The notes beneath the pieces are model-generated. The model made no database searches. It was not told the DNA's origin and saw only the letters and a list, made by a program, of their open reading frames with translations. A DNA stretch of 17,131 nt from Bacteroidota bacterium (GTDB taxonomy: Bacteria > Bacteroidota > Bacteroidia > UKL13-3). Both the position numbers and the translations under genes were made by a program. How positions within the stretch are numbered: position 1 is the first letter of the stretch; every line of letters starts with the position of its first letter. Below, in pieces: positions 1-8,238 of this stretch. Location of the stretch: assembly GCA_004293295.1 (NCBI GenBank), contig RDYC01000193.1:1-17131 (forward strand), in the 5' to 3' direction.

Positions 1-2020
1 CCTGCATGCCAATTTGGTTACCCATGCCCGGGCTGCCACCAATTGTGGCATTTCCTACAGTATGCGCAATACCGGTTACAACATAACTACCTGTTGAGTA
101 TAACCAAATATTGCGAATCACGTTTCTAGTAATGCTTACACCGCTTAAGGTTCCAACTGAAGTGGATATGCCTGTAAAGGCACCCGTTGTGCGAGTTGCC
201 GAAAATTCCCATTTGGATTGTCCAGTTGCCTGAACGATACCACCGGCAAAAGGCTCTTTGCCTCCAATAAAGTTTCCATCAATTACATTAAAATTAGAAC
301 CGGAGTTTGAAGCAGGAATAAAGTTGATGGCTGTAATAGCTGTGGTAACACTCGTACCTACTGTTTGTGCTGTGTCATAAAAGCTGTTACCCCTGATATT
401 AAAATAACTGCCGTTACCAAAGTTTGAGGCACTGGTGGTTACCAATACCCCATTAAAGCCAAATCCTTGAAACCAGTTAGAATCAATATTAATCACATCG
501 TTTTGTGCAGTGATATTTTGTCCGTCAACTACCAAAGCATGCGAATAAACCAAACCATTTGATTGGGCAAACGTATTATTAAAAATGGTGATGCTATCAT
601 TGCCAAAAGGTACAGTTCTGTTGGTACCACCTATACTAACCAAGCCAATTACTGGTTGCGCGGTAGCGTTGGTGGTATTGTTACTACCTCTAATGATGCA
701 ATTGCGCATCGAACAACCGATGGCATCATTGATGTAGCGAACTACTCCGGCATTGATACCTCTGCTCCTGTTTTCAATCGTGATGTTTTTGTTTACATCT
801 GTTGGCGATTGCCTGCCATCAAAAGTTACATACTTGGCCCCATCTAAAATAAAAATGTGGTTTGCATTGCTGTCAATAATCAATGGGGTTGAAGTTGAAC
901 TTGGCCTAAATGTAACGGGTCTACTGGCATCCATTCCGGAGTAATTGCCAATGGTTAATGGAAAGGTTTCTCCTGTTTGTGTGCTATACAGGTTGTCAAT
1001 CAGTTCAAAGGTTACCGGGCCTGATATGCCGGAATTATTTAATATGTTGATGGCATCCTTAAGGGTTAAAAAATCACCTGTTGCTCCAACCGTAAATGTA
1101 CCATTTAAAGGTGATCTAATCAGCCTAACTAATGTATCGTTAAACCTGCTTGTATCAATAACCCCATTTGGCATTGAAGTCCATGCCTTAAGCGTGTAAA
1201 TAATATTAGGTTGTAAATTAACAGTGCCTAAAGTAACATTGGCGGTTTGACTACCAACACCATTAAGGGTGTCAAGGATTGAAGTATGAACGTATGGAGT
1301 TTGAGGGACATTATTTATTGACCAATTCACGTCAACGTTAGCAACCTGGTTTAATCCAAAGTTTTTAATACGCGCCTGTACACTATTATTACCAGTTGAG
1401 TACACCAAAGGTGATAGGAAAGCATCTACACCGGCATCGTTTCCAGAGGCCAAAATCACATTAATTCCTGCTGCGGGTTGTAACCCGTCTGAACCTGTTG
1501 AGCTAGGCAAACCATTTGCACTCCATGCTCTTTTGTTTCCACCACCAGGAGTTGTTTGGTTAATAGTGAACCCCGTGGTACTGTTCATCGAATACTCTAT
1601 CACTAAAGATTGTGAAGGATTGTACATAAACGGGGTGGTTAATGTAAACTCAAACCAGTTATTGGCCACGGTACTAACCGGAAAACTTGCAGCGGTAAAG
1701 CAAGTTTGCATATTGGTAATATAAGGCCCAATAGCTAAAGCCGTTGCAGTGGTTTGACCAAGTTTAATTTCAAAATTGGTTAATGAACCAGTAAAGGAAC
1801 TTGAAGGTCTTACCCAAACTTTGGTAATTAAGCCTGGGAAAGCTCCCGGGAAGGCGTTGGGGTCATACAAAAACTGGGCTTTGTTTGAAGCAAAATTAAA
1901 AGGAATGGAGTTTGCGCCTCCTGTTAAATTGGTTGAAATAAACTGAGGCGTTTGGGCTACAGCCACTCCGCCTAGCAAAATCAGACATGACACTAAAGCT
2001 AATTGTAGAAGTTTTCTCAT
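1..2020 (-). CDS. Large secreted beta-helix surface protein, N-terminal part (3' end beyond the window)
   Basis: The minus strand is open from an ATG at 2020 to the window edge, giving 673 codons without a stop. The protein opens with a signal peptide (residues 1-22, MRKLLQLALVSCLILLGG..., predicted cleavage after AVA before Q23). Residues about 25-190 form a beta-rich, Gly/Asn/Thr-rich region. Residues about 190-300 read like a CARDB-type Ig fold (GNDAGVDAF..., ARIKNFGLNQVANVDVNW). From about 305 comes a segment (GTFTVGATGDFLTLKDAINI) that in Bacteroidota typically introduces a right-handed parallel beta-helix. From about 400 to the edge there are repeating helix rungs (YVTFDG, NITIENRS, INIDSNWFQG, ISITRNVIRNIW) rich in Asn and small residues. 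Such proteins usually end in a T9SS sorting domain, which would lie outside the window. The role is probably cell-surface adhesion or glycan contact, but this is inference. Several short plus-strand frames here are its antisense shadows. Confidence 0.88.
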   Translation of the reverse strand, partial: MRKLLQLALVSCLILLGGVAVAQTPQFISTNLTGGANSIPFNFASNKAQFLYDPNAFPGAFPGLITKVWVRPSSSFTGSLTNFEIKLGQTTATALAIGPYITNMQTCFTAASFPVSTVANNWFEFTLTTPFMYNPSQSLVIEYSMNSTTGFTINQTTPGGGNKRAWSANGLPSSTGSDGLQPAAGINVILASGNDAGVDAFLSPLVYSTGNNSVQARIKNFGLNQVANVDVNWSINNVPQTPYVHTSILDTLNGVGSQTANVTLGTVNLQPNIIYTLKAWTSMPNGVIDTSRFNDTLVRLIRSPLNGTFTVGATGDFLTLKDAINILNNSGISGPVTFELIDNLYSTQTGETFPLTIGNYSGMDASRPVTFRPSSTSTPLIIDSNANHIFILDGAKYVTFDGRQSPTDVNKNITIENRSRGINAGVVRYINDAIGCSMRNCIIRGSNNTTNATAQPVIGLVSIGGTNRTVPFGNDSITIFNNTFAQSNGLVYSHALVVDGQNITAQNDVINIDSNWFQGFGFNGVLVTTSASNFGNGSYFNIRGNSFYDTAQTVGTSVTTAITAINFIPASNSGSNFNVIDGNFIGGKEPFAGGIVQATGQSKWEFSATRTTGAFTGISTSVGTLSGVSITRNVIRNIWLYSTGSYVVTGIAHTVGNATIGGSPGMGNQIGMQ

Positions 2021-2326
2021 AGTTTTAAATTTAGTATTTAGTTAAGTGGAGATGTGTAAAATTTAATTTAAAATTAAAGTAAAATTGAAATAAACAAAAT
2101 ATGAGTAAAAAAAATCGCTACAAAATGAAGTTGGCATTTTTTTTATTTTTATAAAATTCCGTTTAATTTTTATAAAGTTAATTTGTTTGGTTTTTTGGTG
2201 CACATAAAAATGGCATTAAAAAAATGAGCTTTATCACATAAACATTAGGACACTAATTTATAGTTGTGAATAACTTGTTTGTTTTTATTCAAATGGAGCA
2301 CCAGCGCATCGAATCGTGATGTACCC
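2021..2326. other. AT-rich divergent intergenic region
   Basis: No gene is visible between the large surface protein and the hutU promoter. The region is very AT-rich. It holds a 17-bp AT-only palindrome at 2062-2078 (8-bp arms TTTAATTT/AAATTAAA around one A), about 40 bp upstream of the surface-protein start. It also holds a 14-bp near-identical direct repeat, ATTTTTATAAA(A/G)TT, at 2145-2158 and 2166-2179, with starts 21 bp apart. No exact TAnnTTTG box was found on the minus strand for the surface-protein gene. In such AT-rich DNA both repeats could be chance. Confidence 0.5.
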
Positions 2327-2358
2327 TTTTTGAGGACAAGAGTTAAAGATTACTTTTG
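2327..2358 (+). promoter_or_regulatory. Bacteroidota-type promoter for hutU
   Basis: A -33 element TTTTTG (2327-2332) is followed by an 18-bp spacer and an exact -7 box TACTTTTG (2351-2358), matching the TTG/TAnnTTTG consensus of the Bacteroidota primary sigma factor. Transcription would begin around 2364, some 14 nt before the hutU ATG at 2378. This placement argues against the longer upstream TTG start of the same frame. Confidence 0.7.
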
Positions 2359-2377
2359 CCTGAAAATTAGATTAAAA

Positions 2378-4060
2378 ATGCCAAGAAGAGAATTGCATGC
2401 AGCAACTGGAAACAAACTAAGTTGCAAAGGCTGGGTACAAGAAGCTGCCCTGCGTATGTTACACAATAACTTAGACCCTGATGTGGCTGAAAGGCCGGAA
2501 GATTTGGTGGTATATGGGGGTATTGGAAAAGCAGCCCGTAACTGGGAAAGTTTTGATTTAATTGTAAAGGCGTTGCAGGATTTGGAGGAGGATGAAACGT
2601 TGATTATTCAAAGTGGCAAACCTGTTGCTATTTTACCCACACATGCTGATGCGCCAAGGGTAATTATTTCAAACAGCATGTTGGTGCCCAAGTGGGCCAA
2701 CTGGGAAACCTTTCATGAATTGGATAAAAAAGGATTGATGATGTATGGCCAAATGACGGCCGGGAGTTGGATTTATATTGGTTCGCAAGGTATCGTACAA
2801 GGAACTTATGAAACTTTTGCAGAGGCAGCCCGCCAGCATTTTGGAGGCACATTAAAAGGTACGTTGTCCGTTACTGCCGGATTAGGTGGAATGGGTGGCG
2901 CACAGCCTTTGGCTGTTACCATGTGTGATGGCGTTTGTTTGGCAGCGGAAATGGTGGAGTGGCGCATTAAAAAACGCATTGAAACCCGTTACTTAGATGT
3001 AATGAGCCGCGATATTGACCAAGCTATTGATATGGCTTTGCAAGCCAAAGCCGAAGGCAGGCGTTTATCTATTGGGGTGGTTTGTAATGTAATTGATTTG
3101 TTGGAACGTTTAATTGAGCGCAACATTACTCCTGATTTGCTTACCGACCAAACCTCTGCACATGACCCATTAAATGGTTACTATCCTGAAGGAATTGCCG
3201 AAGAGGTTGCTGATCGTATGCGCAAAGTGGAGCCCGATAAGTATGTAGAAAAATCGCTAGATACCATGGCGCACCATGTGAAGCTGATGTTGGAGTTGCA
3301 AAAACGAGGAGCCATTACCTTTGATTATGGCAATAACTTGCGCGGACAAGCCAAAGACCAACGCCATGTTGAAAATGCGTTTGCATTCCCGGGTTTTGTG
3401 CCTGCTTACATTCGTCCGTTGTTTTGTGAGGGTAAAGGGCCTTTCCGTTGGGTAGCGTTAAGTGGCGACCCCAATGATATTTACGTTACCGATCAGGTGA
3501 TGAAAGAGTTGTTTCCTGAAAATACTTCCTTGCACCGCTGGTTGGACATGGCTCGTGAGCGCATTGCATTCCAAGGGTTACCTGCCCGCATTTGCTGGAT
3601 AGGGCAGGGCGACAGAGAAAAAGCGGCATTGGCGTTTAATGAGTTGGTGCGCACAGGCAAAGTAAAAGGCCCTATTGTAATTGGCCGCGACCATTTGGAT
3701 ACCGGATCAGTGGCATCACCCAACCGCGAAACCGAAGCCATGAAAGATGGAAGTGATGCCGTGGCAGATTGGCCGGTGTTAAATGCATTAATTAATACAG
3801 CCGGAGGAGCCAGTTGGGTATCTCTTCATCATGGTGGTGGGGTAGGCATGGGTTACAGTATACATGCCGGAATGGTAATTGTAGCTGATGGCACACCCGA
3901 AGCTGCACGCAGGTTAAAACGCGTATTGCACAACGACCCTGCCATGGGCGTTATTCGCCATGCAGATGCAGGTTATGATATTGCCATTGACACCGCCCGC
4001 AAGCACCGCCTGGATATTAAAGAAAGACTGAAAGACAAAGAGGCGAAGGCAGCGTTTTAA
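2378..4060 (+). CDS. hutU: Urocanate hydratase (urocanase)
   Basis: This is the second enzyme of histidine degradation. It adds water to urocanate to give 4-imidazolone-5-propionate, using tightly bound NAD+ as an electrophile in the cytoplasm. The 560-aa length matches the family (about 550-560). Visible family signatures are YGGIGKAARNWESF (46-59), QSGKPV (78-83), the dinucleotide-binding run TAGLGGMGGAQP (166-177), DQTSAHDPLNGYYP (257-270), PARICWIGQGDR (402-413) whose Cys406 corresponds to the catalytic cysteine, GRDHLDTGSVASPNRETEAM (436-455) and WVSLHHGGGVGMG (480-492). The frame stays open upstream to a TTG at 2279, but the 33 extra residues do not fit the family and the promoter lies inside them, so the ATG at 2378 is chosen. 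No hutH, hutI or hutG is nearby; the gene appears to be transcribed alone. Confidence 0.97.
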   Translation: MPRRELHAATGNKLSCKGWVQEAALRMLHNNLDPDVAERPEDLVVYGGIGKAARNWESFDLIVKALQDLEEDETLIIQSGKPVAILPTHADAPRVIISNSMLVPKWANWETFHELDKKGLMMYGQMTAGSWIYIGSQGIVQGTYETFAEAARQHFGGTLKGTLSVTAGLGGMGGAQPLAVTMCDGVCLAAEMVEWRIKKRIETRYLDVMSRDIDQAIDMALQAKAEGRRLSIGVVCNVIDLLERLIERNITPDLLTDQTSAHDPLNGYYPEGIAEEVADRMRKVEPDKYVEKSLDTMAHHVKLMLELQKRGAITFDYGNNLRGQAKDQRHVENAFAFPGFVPAYIRPLFCEGKGPFRWVALSGDPNDIYVTDQVMKELFPENTSLHRWLDMARERIAFQGLPARICWIGQGDREKAALAFNELVRTGKVKGPIVIGRDHLDTGSVASPNRETEAMKDGSDAVADWPVLNALINTAGGASWVSLHHGGGVGMGYSIHAGMVIVADGTPEAARRLKRVLHNDPAMGVIRHADAGYDIAIDTARKHRLDIKERLKDKEAKAAF

Positions 4061-4092
4061 TGACAGGTAATAAATCTACTGAAGAGAATATT

Positions 4093-4129
4093 AAAAAGCC
4101 CCGAGCCAAAATTTGGTTCGGGGCTTTTT
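4093..4129. terminator. Bidirectional intrinsic terminator between hutU and the serine hydrolase gene
   Basis: A GC-rich hairpin with arms 4098-4109 and 4113-4124 (core GCCCCGA / TTCGGGGC, one G-T wobble) has a very small loop. It is flanked by AAAAA on the left and TTTTT on the right, so a U-tract follows the stem on either strand. It sits 33 nt after the hutU stop and about 34 nt after the stop of the convergent gene, so it can end both transcripts. Confidence 0.9.
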
Positions 4130-4162
4130 AATGGTTTCGAATAAAGAGGTTGCTTTATTAAC

Positions 4163-5551
4163 CTACCGCACCACCTGTATTTTCTGCACATGCAGCAATT
4201 CGCCTTTGTTATTTTTCAGGTGCAGGGTGTATAAACCTGCTGTAATATCTTCCACTGATAAAGTACTGCCTGATAACATTTCGCTTTTTACCAACCTGCC
4301 TGTTAGGTCAATCATATCAACCGATGTAGCAGTTTCCCCTTTTTCTTGTACAATGGTAATTTTTTCATGGGCTGGATTTGGATAAACGCTAAAAGTTTTG
4401 TTGTTATAAACAGATTCTTTTATACCTGTGGCTGGTGTTTGCAAAGTTACTTTGTGCAAGGCGGCAATTACTCGCCCAATTAAGGTATTGTTGCTAATGC
4501 TGTCTTGGTTGGTGAGTACAGAAATCACAATGCCCGAAGTGGTATCCACCATGTTTTCATTAATGTATCCAATAAACGTTCCGCCATGCGAATAAAAACT
4601 GCGTTGGTTTAATGCCCTGCTGTAAAAAAACATCCCCAATCCGTAACCATCTCTTCCGCCTATATTCACGTAAGTTTTCATTTGTTTTAATGAAGCCTCA
4701 TTAATCATCTTACCTGAAATAAGCCTGTCCCAAAATTTTACATTGTCTTCTGCAGTTTGCAAAATACCTCCTGCGGTTGAGGCAGAACTATGCAGGGCAT
4801 ACATTGACCAATTGGGTATTTCATTCATATTGGCCAAATACGGTCTGCCTACACCAGTTGACCATGGGTTGGCAATTTCTAAGGTTGGTATTTGCTGCGG
4901 GTAATAAAAAGTTTGGGTTAAGCCATTTGGCGTAAATATGTACTCTTGCAAAACATCTTGAATGGGTTTATTGGTAACTTTCTCGATAATAATACCCATG
5001 AGTGTATAATTGGTGTTGGAGTAACTCCAATTTGTGCCAGGTGCAAATTCAGGTGCATTTACAAATGGGTAAATGTCTTCCAGTTTCCAAACTTTAAAAG
5101 GATCGGTGTTGATGGATGCAAAAAAATTGGGGTGTTCTGTATAGCTAAATATACCACTGGTGTGGTTCAGCATTTGCCTGATGGTGGCTTGCCCGTTAAT
5201 ATTTGGTTTGTTGATGATCCATTTTCCAATAGAATCGTCCAAGCTAAACAAGTTGTTTTCTTGCAGTTTTAATGCCAAAGCAGCCATAATGGTTTTGGTA
5301 TTGCTGCCTATGCCAAATAACATATCTGATTTTACAGGATTATCAGTGGATGAGATGCCATAAGTTCCTTTCCAAACGCCTGCGTTAGGTACGGAAACAG
5401 CTACAGAAGCACCTTTTAGGTTGATTTTAGCACATACACTATCCATTACCACTTGCAACCTATTGGTAAAAGCCGTTGATAGTTGGGCACTAACAGTAAG
5501 CTGTGTTCCCATGATCAGGGAAAGCATTAATGTGTAAATTATTTTTTTCAT
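4163..5551 (-). CDS. Secreted serine hydrolase, beta-lactamase/PBP4-like fold, with T9SS sorting domain
   Basis: The 462-aa product starts with a signal peptide (MKKIIYTLMLSLIMGTQLTV..SAQ). The body is a class C beta-lactamase/esterase-type domain (PF00144 family). The catalytic SxxK is SNTK (Ser83, Lys86), the second motif is YSN (177-179) and the third is HGG (322-324). The C-terminal ~75 residues (VYPNP at 389-393, then IDLTGRLV and ITAGLYTLHL) are a typical type A T9SS sorting domain, so the enzyme should cross the outer membrane and be released or surface-anchored. The substrate is unknown: this family includes D-aminopeptidases, esterases and peptidoglycan-active enzymes, and true beta-lactamase activity cannot be claimed. 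The frame extends 7 codons further upstream to 5572, but that extension overlaps the -7 box and the better start is the ATG at 5551. It is divergent from the LytS/LytTR pair and probably controlled by it. Confidence 0.93.
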   Translation of the reverse strand: MKKIIYTLMLSLIMGTQLTVSAQLSTAFTNRLQVVMDSVCAKINLKGASVAVSVPNAGVWKGTYGISSTDNPVKSDMLFGIGSNTKTIMAALALKLQENNLFSLDDSIGKWIINKPNINGQATIRQMLNHTSGIFSYTEHPNFFASINTDPFKVWKLEDIYPFVNAPEFAPGTNWSYSNTNYTLMGIIIEKVTNKPIQDVLQEYIFTPNGLTQTFYYPQQIPTLEIANPWSTGVGRPYLANMNEIPNWSMYALHSSASTAGGILQTAEDNVKFWDRLISGKMINEASLKQMKTYVNIGGRDGYGLGMFFYSRALNQRSFYSHGGTFIGYINENMVDTTSGIVISVLTNQDSISNNTLIGRVIAALHKVTLQTPATGIKESVYNNKTFSVYPNPAHEKITIVQEKGETATSVDMIDLTGRLVKSEMLSGSTLSVEDITAGLYTLHLKNNKGELLHVQKIQVVR

Positions 5552-5565
5552 AGCTGATTTATTTT

Positions 5566-5634
5566 TGGTCAAAAATAGGAGGTATGGTCATTATCATTTT
5601 TAAGAATAGACCAAGTTAATCATATTTTAGACCA
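5566..5634. promoter_or_regulatory. Four TGGTC/GACCA half-sites, candidate LytTR operators
   Basis: Two TGGTCA copies (5566-5571 and 5585-5590, starts 19 bp apart) are followed by two TAGACCA copies (5607-5613 and 5628-5634, starts 21 bp apart). Each pair is a direct repeat at about two helical turns, and the two pairs mirror each other around position 5599-5600. LytTR domains are known to bind paired imperfect direct repeats about two turns apart. The array sits between a LytTR regulator operon and its divergent neighbour. Assigning it to this regulator is inference. Confidence 0.5.
5570..5577 (-). promoter_or_regulatory. -7 box for the serine hydrolase gene
   Basis: On the minus strand this reads TATTTTTG, an exact TAnnTTTG, 18 nt upstream of the ATG at 5551. 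No TTG -33 element lies at the usual distance, which suggests a weak promoter that needs an activator; candidate activator half-sites lie immediately upstream. Confidence 0.5.
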
Positions 5635-5709
5635 GTTGTTTTATCTAAAAAATCCATGGTTTTATCGAACACTTCCAACTATTATTGTTTACCAAGCTAA
5701 ATTCGGAAA

Positions 5710-6777
5710 ATGATTAAAATAATCAAAGAGGTGGTTCGCTTTTTAAAAACAAGGTTGTTTCGTAATATCTTGTTTTGGTTGATTTTTGCCGGCACAAAAT
5801 ACACCTTGCTCAACAGTGGGCTTGAAGTACTTTTTTTAACCTTGGGTTTGCTCATTTTCGCGACACTTGCTTATGCCAATAACCTGTATTTTGTTCCGGT
5901 ATTGCTGAGTAAGAAGAAGTATGGACAGTACTTCGCAATCATATTACCGCTTGTTTTTACTTCTAGTATTTTATACGTTTTTCTGGTTAAGTTATTGGTC
6001 ATTCATTATCCGGATATCCCTATCATTCAGGTTAGCGTAGTATCTTCTCCGGTTTCAACAAACATTACCCTTGGTGGGATAATTGGTGATAAAGGCTTTC
6101 AAACTTACATGTGGACAATAGTAGAATGGGTATTTTCCTTTACACTACTATGGTATCTGAATGATTATGCCAGCAAAGAACAAAAAATTGCAGCAGTGGA
6201 GAAAAAGCAAATTGAAACGGAGTTAAACTTTTTAAAGAACCAAATTAACCCACATTTTTTGTTCAATACCTTTAATAATTTATATGCCCTTGCATTAAAA
6301 AAGTCGGATTTAGCACCGGAAATTATTCTTAAGTTGTCGTCTATTCTACGCTATATTTTGTATGAATCCAACGTTACCCTCATTTCAATTGAAACGGAAA
6401 AGGAAATGATGCAAGCTTATATTGATGTGGAACTGTTGCGGTTAAATAATAAAGAGCAATTACATTTTTCCATTCAAACGGATGCCCCCTCTCAAATACC
6501 GCCATTGTTGTGGTTGCCGGTGCTAGAGAATATTTTTAAGCATAGCCGATCCATTCATGATGCCGAGATAGATTTTAAATTTCACCTTGCACATAATGAG
6601 TTAAGCATTTATGCCAAAAATAGTTTTGTGGCAAACAAGCCTAACGAGTTATCAGGTGGTATAGGCTTAACCAATTTAAAGAAGCGTTTAGAACTTCTTT
6701 ATCCGAAAAAGCATAACCTTACCACCCTGGTTGAAGGAAATTATTATATACTTGAACTCCATATACAATTGGCATGA
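5710..6777 (+). CDS. LytS/YehU-type sensor histidine kinase
   Basis: The 355-aa membrane kinase has four hydrophobic segments (about 19-36, 39-60, 75-98 and 131-150), with a short extracytoplasmic stretch of roughly 30 residues between the last two and no separate sensor domain. A short linker (SKEQKIAAVEKKQIETEL) leads to a His_kinase (PF06580) core: the phosphoacceptor is His182 in NQINPHFLFNTFNNLYALAL. The ATP-binding part shows the N-box LPVLENIFKHS (Asn274) and the G-box GGIGLTNLKKRLELLY (316-331). Its stop overlaps the start of the response regulator (ATGA at 6774-6777), so the two are translationally coupled. The stimulus is unknown. A possible -7 box with one mismatch (TATTATTG, 5680-5687) lies 22 nt upstream of the start. 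Confidence 0.95.
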   Translation: MIKIIKEVVRFLKTRLFRNILFWLIFAGTKYTLLNSGLEVLFLTLGLLIFATLAYANNLYFVPVLLSKKKYGQYFAIILPLVFTSSILYVFLVKLLVIHYPDIPIIQVSVVSSPVSTNITLGGIIGDKGFQTYMWTIVEWVFSFTLLWYLNDYASKEQKIAAVEKKQIETELNFLKNQINPHFLFNTFNNLYALALKKSDLAPEIILKLSSILRYILYESNVTLISIETEKEMMQAYIDVELLRLNNKEQLHFSIQTDAPSQIPPLLWLPVLENIFKHSRSIHDAEIDFKFHLAHNELSIYAKNSFVANKPNELSGGIGLTNLKKRLELLYPKKHNLTTLVEGNYYILELHIQLA

Positions 6778-7499
6778 AAATAAAAGCAGTTATTGTTGAT
6801 GATGAGCCCTTGGCCAGAGATATTTTGCAAACCTATTTGGAGAAAGTGGAGGAGGCAACATTGGTGGGTGTTTGCAGCAATGCCTTGGAAGCATTTGCCT
6901 TGTTAAATAAAGAAAAGGTGGACTTGTTGTTGCTTGATATTAACATGCCTGAAATTAACGGAATGGACTTTTTAAAAACGCTAAAAAGCCCACCATTGGT
7001 TATTTTTACCACAGCTTATCACGAGTATGCTGTGGCTAGCTATGAGTTAAACGCGGTTGATTATTTGCTTAAGCCCATTCCATTTGAACGGTTTTTAAAA
7101 GCAATTTACAAGGCAAAGCAGTTGTTACAAGAAACAGAGAATATTTCTGTAAACCCATCTGCGGCTTCCGCTCAAGATAGGCTCATGTTTGTGCGTACCG
7201 AAGGCAAATGGGTGAAGGTTGACCTAACCAAGTTATGGTTGGTTGAAGGACTGAAAGATTATGTACGGTTGTGGTTTGATGACGTTCGATTAACTGTGCA
7301 CAGTACCATGAAAAACTTCGAAGACCAATTGAAACCCTATCCTAATTTTATCCGCGTGCACAAGTCGCATATCGTAAACTTGGAGTTTGTAGCTGAAATA
7401 GATAACCAATGCATAAAAGTAAAAGGCCAATTGATTGCAATAGGCAGCACTTACAAGGATGAGGTTTGGAAAGTGTTGCAGGAAAAACGGTTGGTGTAG
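6774..7499 (+). CDS. LytTR-family DNA-binding response regulator
   Basis: The 241-aa regulator pairs with the preceding kinase. The receiver domain (1-120) has the acidic pair Asp9/Asp10, phosphoacceptor Asp55 in LLLLDINMPEING, the switch threonine in VIFTTAYHEYA (79-80) and Lys100 in DYLLKPI. The LytTR DNA-binding domain (about 136-237) shows LMFVRTEGKWVKVDL, WLVEGLKDYVRLWF, TMKNFEDQL and FIRVHKSHIVNLEFV, which is the usual order of conserved blocks. The protein is cytoplasmic. Expected targets are its own operon and the divergent serine hydrolase, because the region between them contains paired direct repeats. Only a short non-coding gap separates its stop from the convergent gene at 7529, and no clear hairpin was seen there. 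Confidence 0.96.
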   Translation: MKIKAVIVDDEPLARDILQTYLEKVEEATLVGVCSNALEAFALLNKEKVDLLLLDINMPEINGMDFLKTLKSPPLVIFTTAYHEYAVASYELNAVDYLLKPIPFERFLKAIYKAKQLLQETENISVNPSAASAQDRLMFVRTEGKWVKVDLTKLWLVEGLKDYVRLWFDDVRLTVHSTMKNFEDQLKPYPNFIRVHKSHIVNLEFVAEIDNQCIKVKGQLIAIGSTYKDEVWKVLQEKRLV

Positions 7500-7528
7500 T
7501 TAATTGCAAAGTTTATTAGGGACAAAAA

Positions 7529-8227
7529 CTACAACAAATAATAGATACCGGTTCTTAGTCCCATGATGTTATTAAGAAAGTTCTTTGTTAAATTAGTATC
7601 AGCTAATGCGTCAGAAGAATCCATTATGGCCCATCCAACAATAAGTAGGTTATACTCGATACCTAGATCGATAATTACCCGATTTGTGATAGCTCTTCTA
7701 GTACCAAGTATTAGATTACATCCAGCATCAAATCTCCTTTCCAGCTTAGTTGTGTTATTGGTTGATGCATTTACTTTTTCTGCATCAACAATGGCCATTA
7801 TTAGGTTATATGTAAAGTATTTACCTAATGGAGCGGTTGTGCCGCCCAAATACCAAGTTCTACCTCCAGTAATAAATATTGCTTTAGAGGTGAGGCTTTT
7901 TATAATCTCATTATTTATCGAGGAATAACCAAGTTGAACATTTCTCATCACTTCCATCTTTTGGTAAGAAATGGAAAGTTGCCACATGCTGTAGTCTTGA
8001 TTTGCGTAGGCTGCGTAAAGCCCGATACGAAGAGGAGGTAATAAAAAATCTCTGTTGGTATTGAATTGGTTAAAGTCACTTGAACTCAAAAGATTGCCAA
8101 ATGCTGGCGAAAGGGTTGTGGTTACGCCCAATAAAGTTCTTTTCCCAAGATATCCTGACGATTCTTGCGCAAAAACAAAAATGAAACTGGCTAGAAAAAT
8201 AACAGTTAATGTAACTCTAAGCTTCAT
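7529..8227 (-). CDS. Probable outer-membrane beta-barrel protein of unknown function
   Basis: I do not recognise a named family. The 232-aa protein has a signal peptide (MKLRVTLTVIFLASFIFVFAQ). The mature part alternates polar and hydrophobic residues, with aromatic-rich strands such as LRIGLYAAYAN, SMWQLSISYQKMEV, GGRTWYLGG, FTYNLIMAIVDAE, RVIIDLGIEYNLLIVGWAIM and a last strand GLRTGIYYLL. This pattern, plus a hydrophobic/aromatic C-terminus, suggests a small barrel of perhaps 8-10 strands. It is the last gene of a three-gene minus-strand operon, starting 11 nt after the M48 metallopeptidase stop. By position it may be a partner or substrate of that protease, which is inference. Confidence 0.75.
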   Translation of the reverse strand: MKLRVTLTVIFLASFIFVFAQESSGYLGKRTLLGVTTTLSPAFGNLLSSSDFNQFNTNRDFLLPPLRIGLYAAYANQDYSMWQLSISYQKMEVMRNVQLGYSSINNEIIKSLTSKAIFITGGRTWYLGGTTAPLGKYFTYNLIMAIVDAEKVNASTNNTTKLERRFDAGCNLILGTRRAITNRVIIDLGIEYNLLIVGWAIMDSSDALADTNLTKNFLNNIMGLRTGIYYLL

Positions 8228-8238
8228 GTTTTGGTTAA

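Noticed and set aside
563..1724. Short plus-strand open frames within 1-2020
   Set aside because: They lie opposite the continuous minus-strand surface-protein frame, have no family signature, and are shadows.
2279..2377. 33-codon N-terminal extension of hutU from a TTG start
   Set aside because: It contains a well-formed promoter (TTTTTG, 18 bp, TACTTTTG), adds residues absent from urocanases, and a good ATG follows at 2378.
4163..5551. Antibiotic-resistance class C beta-lactamase
   Set aside because: The fold and SxxK/YxN motifs are shared by many esterases and peptidases; the third motif is HGG rather than KTG, and a T9SS tail is present.
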